From Paramoeba atlantica (lineage: Eukaryota; Discosea): a stretch of 64,000 bases of DNA. The DNA is taken from NCBI GenBank assembly GCA_977017575.1, contig CDRNVI010000021.1:248001-312000 (forward strand), given 5' to 3'. A program made the position numbers and the translations under genes. Numbering within the stretch: the first letter of the stretch is position 1; the number at the start of each line of letters is the position of its first letter. Below are positions 25,948 through 35,060 of the stretch, piece by piece. Under the pieces are notes generated by a model, which worked only from the letters and a program-made list of their open reading frames with translations, was not told where the DNA came from and did not search any database.

Positions 25948-26157
25948 AGAGTAGAGGGGTTAGATGTATTGTTTTAGTGATGTAGAAAGAGTACGTTATT
26001 TCGAGGTATCACACGCTTTTGGACTTTTTCAGAATCTTGTTTAGACGTTTTTTGATAGCGAGAAAAATAGATGTACGCGTGCAATGTGAATATCTTCTCT
26101 AGGATCTTTCATATTTCTTGAAAACTCCACCCTATTCCATGCTAAACTAAATTTCAC
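25948..26157. other. Short AT-rich spacer between receptor kinase and 5'-nucleotidase
   Basis: 210 bp with no coding potential. Poly-T and TTCTT stretches near 26105-26120 could serve processing of the downstream message. Confidence 0.35.
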
Positions 26158-28173
26158 ATGCCGAGCGATCAGCGTCCGAGCACCCATTCCGGGAAGTGGA
26201 CCAGTAAGGTGCCCAAAAGCACCACCACCGCCCCGTTACTCGGTCCCCTCCGTTCTTCCCACTATGGTTCACAATCGGCCAACGCTCATACGACGACCTC
26301 TGAGGATGGAAGTCCCTCACCGGGGAACGGTTCGCATCGTCAGGGCTCAGCGGACTACCGGAGTGGGCAGAGTAACTCCTGGCAGCTCCCTGACTCGGCA
26401 TGGAGTCCAGAGGAGCGCTCACGTTCCTACACAAGCCCTCAACCCCCCTCGAAGGCCTCGTATAGCTTCTTTGGTCTCAGCAGCCCTGCCTGGATGCAAG
26501 GTCGCTATGGTGGGATTCTGTTTGTTTTGCTGTTCGTGTGGGCCGCCGTGAGCAGCGGGTTTCTGGGCTATGCGCTGTATCACAAAACGCTCCGCATGGA
26601 CGTGTTTGCGGGACGGGTCAACCAGGATGGGGTGCGGGATCTGAGCGCGCTTCCGTTGGTAAAGAAACGGGTAACGATACTGCATTTTAATGATATCTAT
26701 GAGCTAGGGCAGCTCGGAGACCGTGGGGGGCTCTCTCGTGCGATCTATCAAAAGGAATTGTACGAAAACGCCAACCCGGGAAACACGATTGCTGTTTTTT
26801 CTGGTGACCTATTAAGTCCTTCTGCAATGTCCACTGCACTGCTTGACGAAAAAGGGAGCAGCCTTAACGGAATTCAAATGGTAAATGTTACGAATCTCTT
26901 GTTCGACATTGCAACATTCGGCAACCATGAGTTTGATCTGAAACCGCTCGTGTTACGGCAACGGCTTCAGGAATCCAACTACCCTTGGATTGCATCTAAC
27001 GTGATGTCAGATTTCTTTCCTCCCTCGAAAACTCCCCCTTTCGTGGTGAAAATGCTAGGAGGAATTAAGATAGGGTTCATCAGCGCAGTGATTGACACCA
27101 TTACTCCCCCGTACGTTCAAATTCTGGGCATTCGCGAAACTGTGGATCGACTCAAAAAAGAGTTAATTCCTCATCTTCGTGAGCAGCTCGGGGTAGAGTT
27201 CGTCGTTGCTTTAACACATCTAGCGTGGGTGGATGACATTCGTCTCATTCAGGAAGAGATCGGCATCGATCTCGTGCTTGGCGGTCACGATCATGAGAAC
27301 ATGCTTTACCGCGTGTCCAATGACTTGGTACCTTTAGCCAAGGCGGACTCCAACACTCGCAGTTTCTATGTCCATGAAATTTACTCGAATCCGAAATACT
27401 CCAAACGGGGTTCATCCTCGACCGAACCCCCGTTTGTGATTCGCAGTGAGCTCAAACCCGTCACAAAGGATTTGCCAACGAACGCGGAGGCAGACCGACT
27501 GATCCAGTATTGGTGGTCCCAGGCCCACACCTCCTTCCTGCGACAAGGGTTTGATTTGGACTCCATCGTCACTACGCTGCCGGAGGGCATTACCTGGGAT
27601 GCACGTAACCATGTGATTCGTCAAGGAACCAATGACCTCACCTTCGTTGTGGGGGAAAGTATGCAATACTGTGCAGCCAAGAAGTATCAATACGCGCTGG
27701 ATGGTGCCATCTACAATGTGGGCATGCTTCGTGTGGATGACATTATGGACTCGGGGGAGATCTCAACCTACGATGTGCTACGTGTGTTGCCTTTTCTGGA
27801 TATGCTGTGTGTTGTACGTGTCCGCGGGGATATTTTACTTAAAGTGTTTGACAAATCACGTACGTACAATGTATGGTTGGGTGGTTTTATTCAGTTGTCA
27901 CATCACTTTAGCGCAGGATGTATGGAAGTGCTCTCTGAGGATCGAAAGTGGGATAAGAGACAGGAATGCACCCTGAACGGGTCTCCCATTCGCAAGAATA
28001 AGATGTACACACTGGCGACTAGTCAGTATCTCGTTTCTGGGCAAGAAATCAATTTATCGTTTTTTAATGCCGCGACGAATCCATCTGTCGAGTTGGTGTG
28101 GAAAACGCAGGATGACTTTCGTAAATGCTTTATCGACTATTTGGAGGACCGTGGTCCTCTGTTTCGCCCGTAG
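26158..28173 (+). CDS. Membrane-anchored 5'-nucleotidase (type II)
   Basis: The 671-residue protein has a disordered Ser/Pro/Thr N terminus (about 1-115), then one TM helix (about 119-142, GGILFVLLFVWAAVSSGFLGYAL). The rest is outside the cytosol. Metallophosphatase motifs are intact: LHFNDIYEL, FSGDLLSPS, FGNHEFD, ALTHL and GGHDHE. The 5'-nucleotidase C-terminal domain follows (YALDGAIYNVGMLRVDDIMDSG, DVLRVLPFLD and a late substrate-binding part). It should hydrolyse nucleoside monophosphates to nucleosides at the surface or in the secretory lumen. Kinetoplastids cannot make purines, so such an enzyme would serve salvage. The inactive-looking homolog fused to a kinase is the immediate upstream gene, which suggests a tandem duplication followed by domain fusion. 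Confidence 0.85.
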   Translation: MPSDQRPSTHSGKWTSKVPKSTTTAPLLGPLRSSHYGSQSANAHTTTSEDGSPSPGNGSHRQGSADYRSGQSNSWQLPDSAWSPEERSRSYTSPQPPSKASYSFFGLSSPAWMQGRYGGILFVLLFVWAAVSSGFLGYALYHKTLRMDVFAGRVNQDGVRDLSALPLVKKRVTILHFNDIYELGQLGDRGGLSRAIYQKELYENANPGNTIAVFSGDLLSPSAMSTALLDEKGSSLNGIQMVNVTNLLFDIATFGNHEFDLKPLVLRQRLQESNYPWIASNVMSDFFPPSKTPPFVVKMLGGIKIGFISAVIDTITPPYVQILGIRETVDRLKKELIPHLREQLGVEFVVALTHLAWVDDIRLIQEEIGIDLVLGGHDHENMLYRVSNDLVPLAKADSNTRSFYVHEIYSNPKYSKRGSSSTEPPFVIRSELKPVTKDLPTNAEADRLIQYWWSQAHTSFLRQGFDLDSIVTTLPEGITWDARNHVIRQGTNDLTFVVGESMQYCAAKKYQYALDGAIYNVGMLRVDDIMDSGEISTYDVLRVLPFLDMLCVVRVRGDILLKVFDKSRTYNVWLGGFIQLSHHFSAGCMEVLSEDRKWDKRQECTLNGSPIRKNKMYTLATSQYLVSGQEINLSFFNAATNPSVELVWKTQDDFRKCFIDYLEDRGPLFRP

Positions 28174-28400
28174 ATTCCGGTAGAGGGAATTTAAGACTTT
28201 TGCAAATATACCTTTAAATTGTTCTGGGCTAAATTTATGGGCATTGGCTTGCAGTTATGGGCAACCTTGGCGTTGGCGGTTGGTTCACTCACACTTAGTT
28301 TTCTTATTTTTGCATAATACCGACAGAAGTTAAGAAGAAGTATAAAAGAAATGCATATCTCCTAAATGTTTCATCACACCAAGCTACAAAAATAAATCTT
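28174..28400. other. Short spacer before the HBS1-like gene
   Basis: It is AT-rich, with no gene or repeat. Confidence 0.3.
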
Positions 28401-29846
28401 ATGTTATTCTCCCACTCCCCCCAAAAGAACCCACCCACCTTTTTATCCCCAACACCTTCCGCTCTACACCTCCTCCCTCCTTCCCCCCATGTCACCCACC
28501 CCCCCATGTCCCCTCCCCCCCTAACCCCCTCCTCCACCCTCTGCGTCGTCGGACTCGTCGACTCCGGCAAATCCACCCTCCTCGGTCGTCTGCTCTCCGA
28601 CGCGGGGCACCTGGACCCCAAGACGCTCCACAAGGCCTCCCGGGAGGCCCAGAAGCGCGGCAGGCCCTCCCAGCACTATGCCTACCTGATGGACACCACC
28701 GCCGCGGAGCGGCAGCGTGGGATTACGTTGGATCTCGCCTACCACACGCTATCCAGGGCGACGGGTCGGAATCTAACCCTAGTGGACTCCCCGGGCCACC
28801 GGAACTTAATCCCCCGCGTCGCGGCGGCCTGCGCACAGGCCGACATCGCGCTGCTCGTGCTGGACGTCGGGGAGCCATGGGGCGAGACGGGGGAGAGAGG
28901 GGGGGGCGAGACCCCCGAAGGCAAGGCCACAGGTTCACAGCTTCGCGAGCTTGTGTTTCTGCTCCGTATGTCGGGGATTGGGCACGTCGTGGTGGGGGTG
29001 AATAAAATGGATAGTGTGGGTTTAGGGGAGAGTGAGGAAAAGTATCGTATAGCGCGTGAGGGGGTAGAGCAGTGTTTATCTCGGGTAGGGTATGGGCCCT
29101 CGGAGGTGGCTATGGTTCCTGTTAGTGCGCTGCAGGGTCATAATTTGTTGTCCAATCAAAAGAATTACGCATGGTACCACGATCGTTCCTTGGTGGACAC
29201 GCTGTCCTCCATTGTTCCAAAACAACGGCCGGTTGGCTTTCCATTTCGTATGCCGGTTCTGGATGCCTATCGCGTGCCGAACCAGAAAGGGGTCATTCTA
29301 CGCGGTATTCTTGTCTCCGGACAGGTCCGCGCGGGAGATGAAATCCTCATCGCTCCTGATCAGCTACGACTCACTTGTCGATCCGTGCGAGCGAATGGGG
29401 AAGAGATCCAGGCCACAGCAGGGGAGATGACAGAGATTATCGTACACTGCGAGGAAGAACAAGTCACGTCCGGTATGGTAGTCCATACGCCGGAGCGTGC
29501 GCTTCGTATTTCTTCCACGATCGAGGCCCGGATGATTCTCTCCCCACTGGCAAACAAAGCGCTGTTAATGGGATCCCAGGCGCTTCTGTTGATGCATCAC
29601 TGGAGCAGTGAGGTGACCGTTCTGCGTTGTCTCAGTCAACTGGACAAGAAGACGGGACGAGTCATAAAACCGTTTCCGAAATGTCTACGTGCGGAGCAGT
29701 GTGGTGTGGTTCTGCTGCGTGCCACCCGCCCTGTGTGTGGGGAAGTGTTTACCGAACACAAGAGCTGTCTCTCCCGGATTACGCTTGTGGATAACAACAC
29801 GGTTTTGGCAGCCGGGGTGATTCTTTCTTTTCATGAGGATTCATAG
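28401..29846 (+). CDS. HBS1-like translational GTPase (EF1A family)
   Basis: The GTPase motifs are all present: VVGLVDSGKSTLLGRLL (G1), DTTAAERQRGITLD (G2), LVDSPGHRNLIPR (G3), VNKMD (G4) and SAL (G5). Domains 2 and 3 follow (FPFRMPVLDAYRVPNQKGVI and CGVVLLRATRPVCGEVF). LHKASREAQKRG after G1 and the KNYAWYHDRSLVDTL segment resemble HBS1 more than eEF1A, which would be far better conserved. HBS1 works with Pelota/Dom34 to rescue stalled ribosomes. eRF3 is an alternative. The first ATG is 28401, but an in-frame ATG at 28506 (residue 36) begins right before the G1 strand, after a pyrimidine-rich block. I think 28506 may be the real start. A nine-sense-codon upstream frame opens at 28489. Confidence 0.7.
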   Translation: MLFSHSPQKNPPTFLSPTPSALHLLPPSPHVTHPPMSPPPLTPSSTLCVVGLVDSGKSTLLGRLLSDAGHLDPKTLHKASREAQKRGRPSQHYAYLMDTTAAERQRGITLDLAYHTLSRATGRNLTLVDSPGHRNLIPRVAAACAQADIALLVLDVGEPWGETGERGGGETPEGKATGSQLRELVFLLRMSGIGHVVVGVNKMDSVGLGESEEKYRIAREGVEQCLSRVGYGPSEVAMVPVSALQGHNLLSNQKNYAWYHDRSLVDTLSSIVPKQRPVGFPFRMPVLDAYRVPNQKGVILRGILVSGQVRAGDEILIAPDQLRLTCRSVRANGEEIQATAGEMTEIIVHCEEEQVTSGMVVHTPERALRISSTIEARMILSPLANKALLMGSQALLLMHHWSSEVTVLRCLSQLDKKTGRVIKPFPKCLRAEQCGVVLLRATRPVCGEVFTEHKSCLSRITLVDNNTVLAAGVILSFHEDS

Positions 29847-30093
29847 TGAGGGTGGATCCGTCTGGCATAATTGCAACACCATGTAGATATTACAATGTAT
29901 TATATAGATGTATCATTTTAGGAAAGCGAGGTTCTAGAAATGTACTACACTTTTAAATATATTGTAGTTTTAAACATGATGTAGTGTTGCTGTTTTCAAC
30001 TCTCTGGAATGTAGTATAAAATTTAAATGAATTATATCTGAGAATTCTTCGTTAAGATATTTTTGTACATTATTCTACAACAGTAACGGAATT

Positions 30094-33000
30094 ATGTCGG
30101 AAGAATCCATAGTGGAGCAAAGCAGTGACGATGAAACTCCCGTCATCAATCTGATGAAGTCACAAACAAAGACTGCAGGATTAGTGAATCTTGGCGCAAC
30201 ATGTTACCTCAACTCACTTTTGCAAGTTCTCTTTTCTCTTCGCCCTTTTCGTGAAGCTGTCTACAGTCTTGAAGACAAAGGAAACTTGAATGATATTCCT
30301 TCTGCCCTGAGAGAGATTTTTTATCATATGCAGACGCAAACTAAGGTCGTGAGCACGGAACGCCTAACTAATGCCTTCGGTTGGAAAGGAGAAGACTTGG
30401 TAGTACAACACGATATACAGGAGCTAGCGACCAAGTTATTTGACGTCCTTACATCGAAAATGAAAGGGTCGAAGCACGAGTACCTACACAGAGATTTGTT
30501 CGAAGGAAAACAAGAGCAATGCATTGAATGCTGTGATGGAACATACACGTCTCGGAGAGCCATACCTTTTTACGAACTACAACTGGAAGTGCGCAATCAC
30601 AATGACGTCTGCAGTTCACTTCGGCAGATCACTGAACCAGAGAAGCTCACCGGTCCCAATAAATATCGTGTAGAGTACGATGACGGGAGTCCTGCGCAAT
30701 ACAAAGATGCAATAAAACGAATCGTATTTAGGAAGCTTCCACCAATTCTAATGCTTCACCTGAAACGTTTCGAGATGGATTTTGAGAATGATCTGCAACT
30801 TATCAAAATTAATGACAAATACATGTACCCAGAAAGCATAGATTTTGCGGAATTTGTTTCTGAAAATGAGAAATGCCATATTAACATTCCTTACGAATTG
30901 TGGGCTGTAGTGGTCCACTGCGGAACGTCTCACAATGGGCATTACAAAGCGTATATTCGTACCATGGAGCCTACCAAAAAGGAAAATGAAGCAAACGAAC
31001 AAAGACAAAACGGAGTAAAGAAAGAATCAGATTCCGGAGATGAAAATCAAACTTCTGCAGCTGAATGGGGTTCGTGGTTTGAATTTGATGACGAAACTGT
31101 AAAGCCAAGCACGAGGGAGAGTGCGATGACGGAGCTCTACGGGGGATTTACAAGAAACGCGTTTGGCCATTCCATTCCTCGTACCGGAAATGCCTATTTG
31201 CTTCTCTACGTAGATAAGAGCAAGGCTGTGGAGCTCATTTCTTCAATGGATATTACTGATATACCACATGCAGTGAGAGCAGAGTTTGAGGCCCAACGTC
31301 GGAAGCGTCTAAACGAAGAACGGGAACAAGAGCGTAAAAATGCTCTAGTTCACATCAAGGTTCTTACTCATCGAGACCTTGCACATTTTATTGATCAATA
31401 TACATGGGGGCTGTGGACCGACCACCTTGATCCCGATCGCGCACAAACATTCACATTACAATATGATACCACAAAGCAGGACAACCTTCACGGTCTAGCA
31501 CTTGAGGTTGCTTCGTCGATTGGTGTACCTTCTTCGCATCAGCGCTACCATTTGGGCTTGGTCTCAGTGCGTGAGCGGCGGAAGCACTATGTCTTCTCCC
31601 CACGAGTCATAACCGACGAGTCGTTGCACTTGTCTATCGGTGAACTGTTTCAATCGGAGCTCCGCGGTTGCGAAGGTGCGTGGAGCTTTGTCCTTCTACT
31701 TGAACCCTCTATGCCTCGCTGTATTCCCCTCTTGGACATTGTATCAAACGGAATCGCTTCCTCCTCTTCGCACCGCGACGACATGCCACCAGAGAGTTGT
31801 GCCCTTGTTCAAAACGGCAAGGGGTTTTTTGCCGCAGCCGAGAGTGACAGGCATCCCTATTGGAAATTAGACCTAGGCACCACGGCCCATATCAATTACC
31901 TTGTCTTCACAACTGCATGGCAGCTCCCCTCTCAATCTTCATTGGTTCTAACCCTACTGGGTGAAGATGGTACGGAAATTTACAAGTATCCGCTTTCGCT
32001 AGCCGCTCCAACTCGTGGGCACCGACCAGGATACACCGTCATTGGTCATGCAACGAAAGGGCTCGATACTCGGGCACGATATGTTCAAGTAAAGAAAAGA
32101 GACTCCTTATCCTTATTCGCGCTAAGTACCGTTATGGTGGTTGGCTATCCGACTGAGGTAGCTGTAAAAGATACAGAGGTAGGACCTAATGACTCGTTCC
32201 TCGTCTTTCTTAAGAGCATCACACATCACGGTATGCTGCGTTTTATGGGATGCGTATACATAAAGTCCTGTCTTCCAGTGATCGCATATACATCATATTT
32301 TCGTACCTTGCTTGGCGTAGAAGACAGCGCTATTTTGAATTTTGCGATTGAGTCTTCAGATCCTTGCGAGGATGAAACTGTACCACTCTCAACACCCTTG
32401 CATTACGTGCCGCTACACTCGCTCAATGGCATTCGTGACGGTTTTACTCTTCTAATTTCTTCCACGATGAAAGACGAAACGGATTCATGCCCGGATTCTA
32501 CATTGCAAGACTTTACTCAAAGGCTGGAAAAGCTCCATAGCGTAAGATTTGTAAAATGTTACTCACTTGCTGCGCCAACCGTGATTCAGTTCAGATTGAG
32601 AGTAAAATCCGATGCTTCGTATGAGCGATTGTGTAAAGAAGTTCGCAAGAGTCTAGAGTCTCAATTAGGCGTTGAATGCCACGAGAGTAATATCCAATTG
32701 ACAGCCCCCAGTTTGACGCATGATGGCCCTCAACGATGTCCACTTCCTTCCTACAATCCTTTTGCGTTGGAAGAACATTTAAGCTCATCGAAAAATGGTT
32801 CTCGCTCACCGTACGGCTATGAACTCTGGTACAGCATTTTGAAATCATCTAGGAAAGAAGTAGAAGCGCATGGCAACATTACCATCAGTTTCCATCATAG
32901 TAGCGGGGAGGAGATAAAGCAAAATGGTGTCCCTATGTCCAAAATGTGTAGCGTAAAGCTTGGTTTTAAGGTTTCTGATCTCCTGCGCACTCTTCAACTA

Positions 33001-33504
33001 AACCCTGCTGATTGGGTTATGGTGAAGTATCTCACGGATGATTGTTTAATCTATGAGACCTTTGACCAAGACATGGCATTGCCCACAATACCAGATGAAA
33101 ACTTTTCATATCGTTTGTACAAAAAACTTTCTGAAAGTAACACAGCGGAGAAGACAGAAATCGTACGCATGTGTTCCGCCTATGTGGAGCACCCCAGCCC
33201 AACACTCAATTTTCTTTTCCAAGGTGGGTTTCTGCGTTTGTCAGAAGAAACCACGAAAAAGGAGCTCATTGAAGAAATTCGCACTCTGTTCGAACCTTTC
33301 AAGAGCAACAAAGGAATACATATTCAGGATGTACGCCTCATGAACGTTGATAAACAGTTGAGAAATTACACGTACCACGGTGTAAACGGTCCTACCCCTC
33401 TACTATCCGTGCTGAAACGTTCCCAGCAAATTCTTATCCTATGCAGAGATCCTAATAAAGAAAAAGGCGCAGAATTTCAGCTAAAACTAGAAAACGATTC
33501 ATAA
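30094..33504 (+). CDS. USP7-like ubiquitin carboxyl-terminal hydrolase
   Basis: The 1136-residue protein starts with a short acidic leader, then a USP catalytic domain at about 28-375. The Cys box is GLVNLGATCYLNSLLQVLF with catalytic Cys37. QHDIQEL, RDLFEGK, LPPILMLHLKRFEMD and the His box HNGHYKAYI (near 283) follow, then WFEFDDETV and GNAYLLLY. The C-terminal 700 residues align in style with the USP7 ICP0-binding and ubiquitin-like repeats (TLQYDTTKQDN, YHLGLVSVRERRKHYVFSP). The middle (about 570-690) reads like a beta-sandwich (F5/8-type: YWKLDLGTTAHINYLVFT). The N-terminal TRAF/MATH domain of animal USP7 is missing. It removes ubiquitin from nuclear or cytosolic targets. The gene is AT-richer than its neighbours. 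Confidence 0.85.
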   Translation: MSEESIVEQSSDDETPVINLMKSQTKTAGLVNLGATCYLNSLLQVLFSLRPFREAVYSLEDKGNLNDIPSALREIFYHMQTQTKVVSTERLTNAFGWKGEDLVVQHDIQELATKLFDVLTSKMKGSKHEYLHRDLFEGKQEQCIECCDGTYTSRRAIPFYELQLEVRNHNDVCSSLRQITEPEKLTGPNKYRVEYDDGSPAQYKDAIKRIVFRKLPPILMLHLKRFEMDFENDLQLIKINDKYMYPESIDFAEFVSENEKCHINIPYELWAVVVHCGTSHNGHYKAYIRTMEPTKKENEANEQRQNGVKKESDSGDENQTSAAEWGSWFEFDDETVKPSTRESAMTELYGGFTRNAFGHSIPRTGNAYLLLYVDKSKAVELISSMDITDIPHAVRAEFEAQRRKRLNEEREQERKNALVHIKVLTHRDLAHFIDQYTWGLWTDHLDPDRAQTFTLQYDTTKQDNLHGLALEVASSIGVPSSHQRYHLGLVSVRERRKHYVFSPRVITDESLHLSIGELFQSELRGCEGAWSFVLLLEPSMPRCIPLLDIVSNGIASSSSHRDDMPPESCALVQNGKGFFAAAESDRHPYWKLDLGTTAHINYLVFTTAWQLPSQSSLVLTLLGEDGTEIYKYPLSLAAPTRGHRPGYTVIGHATKGLDTRARYVQVKKRDSLSLFALSTVMVVGYPTEVAVKDTEVGPNDSFLVFLKSITHHGMLRFMGCVYIKSCLPVIAYTSYFRTLLGVEDSAILNFAIESSDPCEDETVPLSTPLHYVPLHSLNGIRDGFTLLISSTMKDETDSCPDSTLQDFTQRLEKLHSVRFVKCYSLAAPTVIQFRLRVKSDASYERLCKEVRKSLESQLGVECHESNIQLTAPSLTHDGPQRCPLPSYNPFALEEHLSSSKNGSRSPYGYELWYSILKSSRKEVEAHGNITISFHHSSGEEIKQNGVPMSKMCSVKLGFKVSDLLRTLQLNPADWVMVKYLTDDCLIYETFDQDMALPTIPDENFSYRLYKKLSESNTAEKTEIVRMCSAYVEHPSPTLNFLFQGGFLRLSEETTKKELIEEIRTLFEPFKSNKGIHIQDVRLMNVDKQLRNYTYHGVNGPTPLLSVLKRSQQILILCRDPNKEKGAEFQLKLENDS

Positions 33505-33723
33505 TAGTCTTGGCAAGGTTCAAGGGAGGTTGCACATAGAATTTGTATGACAGATCAAAAACGTTCTTTACTCCTTATGCCTCTATATATTCGCTGTATA
33601 AGCTTTGATTGACTACAAAAAAACCAGTAGACATTACTCCAGACGTAAAGCAATGCCTATTCAGGAAACGCACATTTTAAATGAACATCTATTGCGAAAA
33701 ACATATTATTGTTTAATTATTTA
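33505..33723. other. Short AT-rich spacer
   Basis: No gene or repeat; AT-rich throughout. Confidence 0.3.
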
Positions 33724-34296
33724 ATGTTCACACGACGAGGCTGGAATCCCATCTGGATGGGAGGTAACTTCCTTGGAGTGGGACCTCGCGAATCGCAAGT
33801 GCTCAATGTACAAAGTTTCGTGACCTCTGGTGCGACATCACAAGACATTGCGAAAACTATCCCACGCGTGTGGCGGAGAGGTGGAAAATTTGACCTCATC
33901 CTCCGCCAGGACCTTTACGATGAGCTGCTCAAGATTCCACTACGTTATTCGCTACACCCATTTGAGAAACTTCGTGAACAACATGCGAAGTCTGACTGCG
34001 GCTATACTATCCCACTAGGACCCGTAGATAAGGAAGACCCCTGCCCGTTTCACGTTCATCGGACCTGCACAGGACGGCTTCCAGTGAAATGCATTCCACT
34101 CACCACAACAGAGTGGCGCCTCCTGCGCACGATGATTCGAAGGTTTGATGGAGACGTGTTCCGCATGGAGGAGGAACTCGTAAAGATTTTTCCCACAAAG
34201 CGGACGTACGTTAAGCCTGCCGAAGTTGTGATTTGGGGTGTAGGCCTTGACGCCGCACTGCTCGTACGTTACTGGTTACTTGGTCTTGGGTTCTAA
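33724..34296 (+). CDS. Mitochondrial large-subunit ribosomal protein mL49-like
   Basis: The start ATG 33724 gives 190 residues with an Arg/Trp-rich N terminus (MFTRRGWNPIW) suited to mitochondrial import. The C-terminal 80 residues read FHVHRTCTGRLPVK, TEWRLLRTMIRRFDGDVF and EELVKIF. The pattern R-T-x-T/S-G-x-LPV, then an internal linker and T-x-I-R-R-I/F-x-GD-x-x-x-L fits mL49/IMG2 of mitochondrial ribosomes. A terminal hydrophobic helix (LDAALLVRYWLLGLGF) is unusual but possible. The assignment rests on one motif block, so it is moderate. Without it this would be a hypothetical mitochondrial protein. Confidence 0.5.
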   Translation: MFTRRGWNPIWMGGNFLGVGPRESQVLNVQSFVTSGATSQDIAKTIPRVWRRGGKFDLILRQDLYDELLKIPLRYSLHPFEKLREQHAKSDCGYTIPLGPVDKEDPCPFHVHRTCTGRLPVKCIPLTTTEWRLLRTMIRRFDGDVFRMEEELVKIFPTKRTYVKPAEVVIWGVGLDAALLVRYWLLGLGF

Positions 34297-34659
34297 TTAA
34301 GAAAATCATGTGTTTAGTTATTAGAATCATCTATGTACAAAAATACAGAAACAACTAGTAGAGAAAGGGAAGCGTGCGCTAAAATAATCTTTCTTTTGAA
34401 ATTGCCCAAAAACAAAATTTAGCTACAGATTGCGGTGGTTGTATAAGTACCGCTCTACCCTCGATTATTCGAAAAAAAAGTGAACAGAAACAATGAAAAT
34501 ATAAAGAGGAACACAGTAATATAATAGAAGAAAAAAATATAAAAGAGGGCTCCGGTGGTCCAAAATTGAAAAAAATGGGGGGTCTAGGGCCTATTTTTTT
34601 CAAACTTTTTGCTTTTCAAAATCGAGCGTAGGTAAGTGGAAGAGTATGTCGCGACTATA
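34297..34659. other. AT-rich spacer before the retroelement remnant
   Basis: It holds short A and T runs and a CCCCCAT-type block near 34575-34592. No gene is seen. Confidence 0.35.
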
Positions 34660-34938
34660 ATTTTCCACCTCAGCTACCATTCTACGACGTTTTTTACGAC
34701 AGATTCGCCTCGTACCCCTGGTAAGGTTTCGAAAACGGCCCAAATTCGGGTTAAAATTTCTCAATTTTAGTCGAAAAAGGGAGATTTTTCACCCCAAAAA
34801 ATAGATTATTCATGATCTTTTGGCGATGTTTCTTTTTTAGTCTCTTCGTTAAACGCGGAGATAGTTTTCAACGCGAAGCGCGCAGCATGAGTGACTTCGA
34901 AGTTGAAAACAACCACTGCGTGTAACGAAGAGCCTAAA
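34660..34938 (-). repeat. Retroelement 3' end, copy B, with a hairpin head
   Basis: This is the reverse complement of the 3' tail found at 581-830. Shared blocks include CCATTCTACGACGTTTT, CGGCCCAAATTCGGG and ATTATTCATGATCTTTTGGCGAT. The inner end is a 37-bp inverted pair, TTTAGTCTCTTCGTTAAACG... (34836-34872) and ...ACGAAGAGCCTAAA (34902-34938), around a 29-base loop. Copy A has only one of these arms, so the hairpin was added later. Copy C (49870-50334) has the same junction. Confidence 0.65.
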
Positions 34939-35060
34939 TTATAGCAAACCATTCATTCAGAAAACCGCTAAAGGAACTAACATTTACAAAAAATCAGGTT
35001 TATAGTTCACCCTCTCCCCCCATCCTCTATCCCCCTCTCCACCCCTCCCCCCCACACCCC

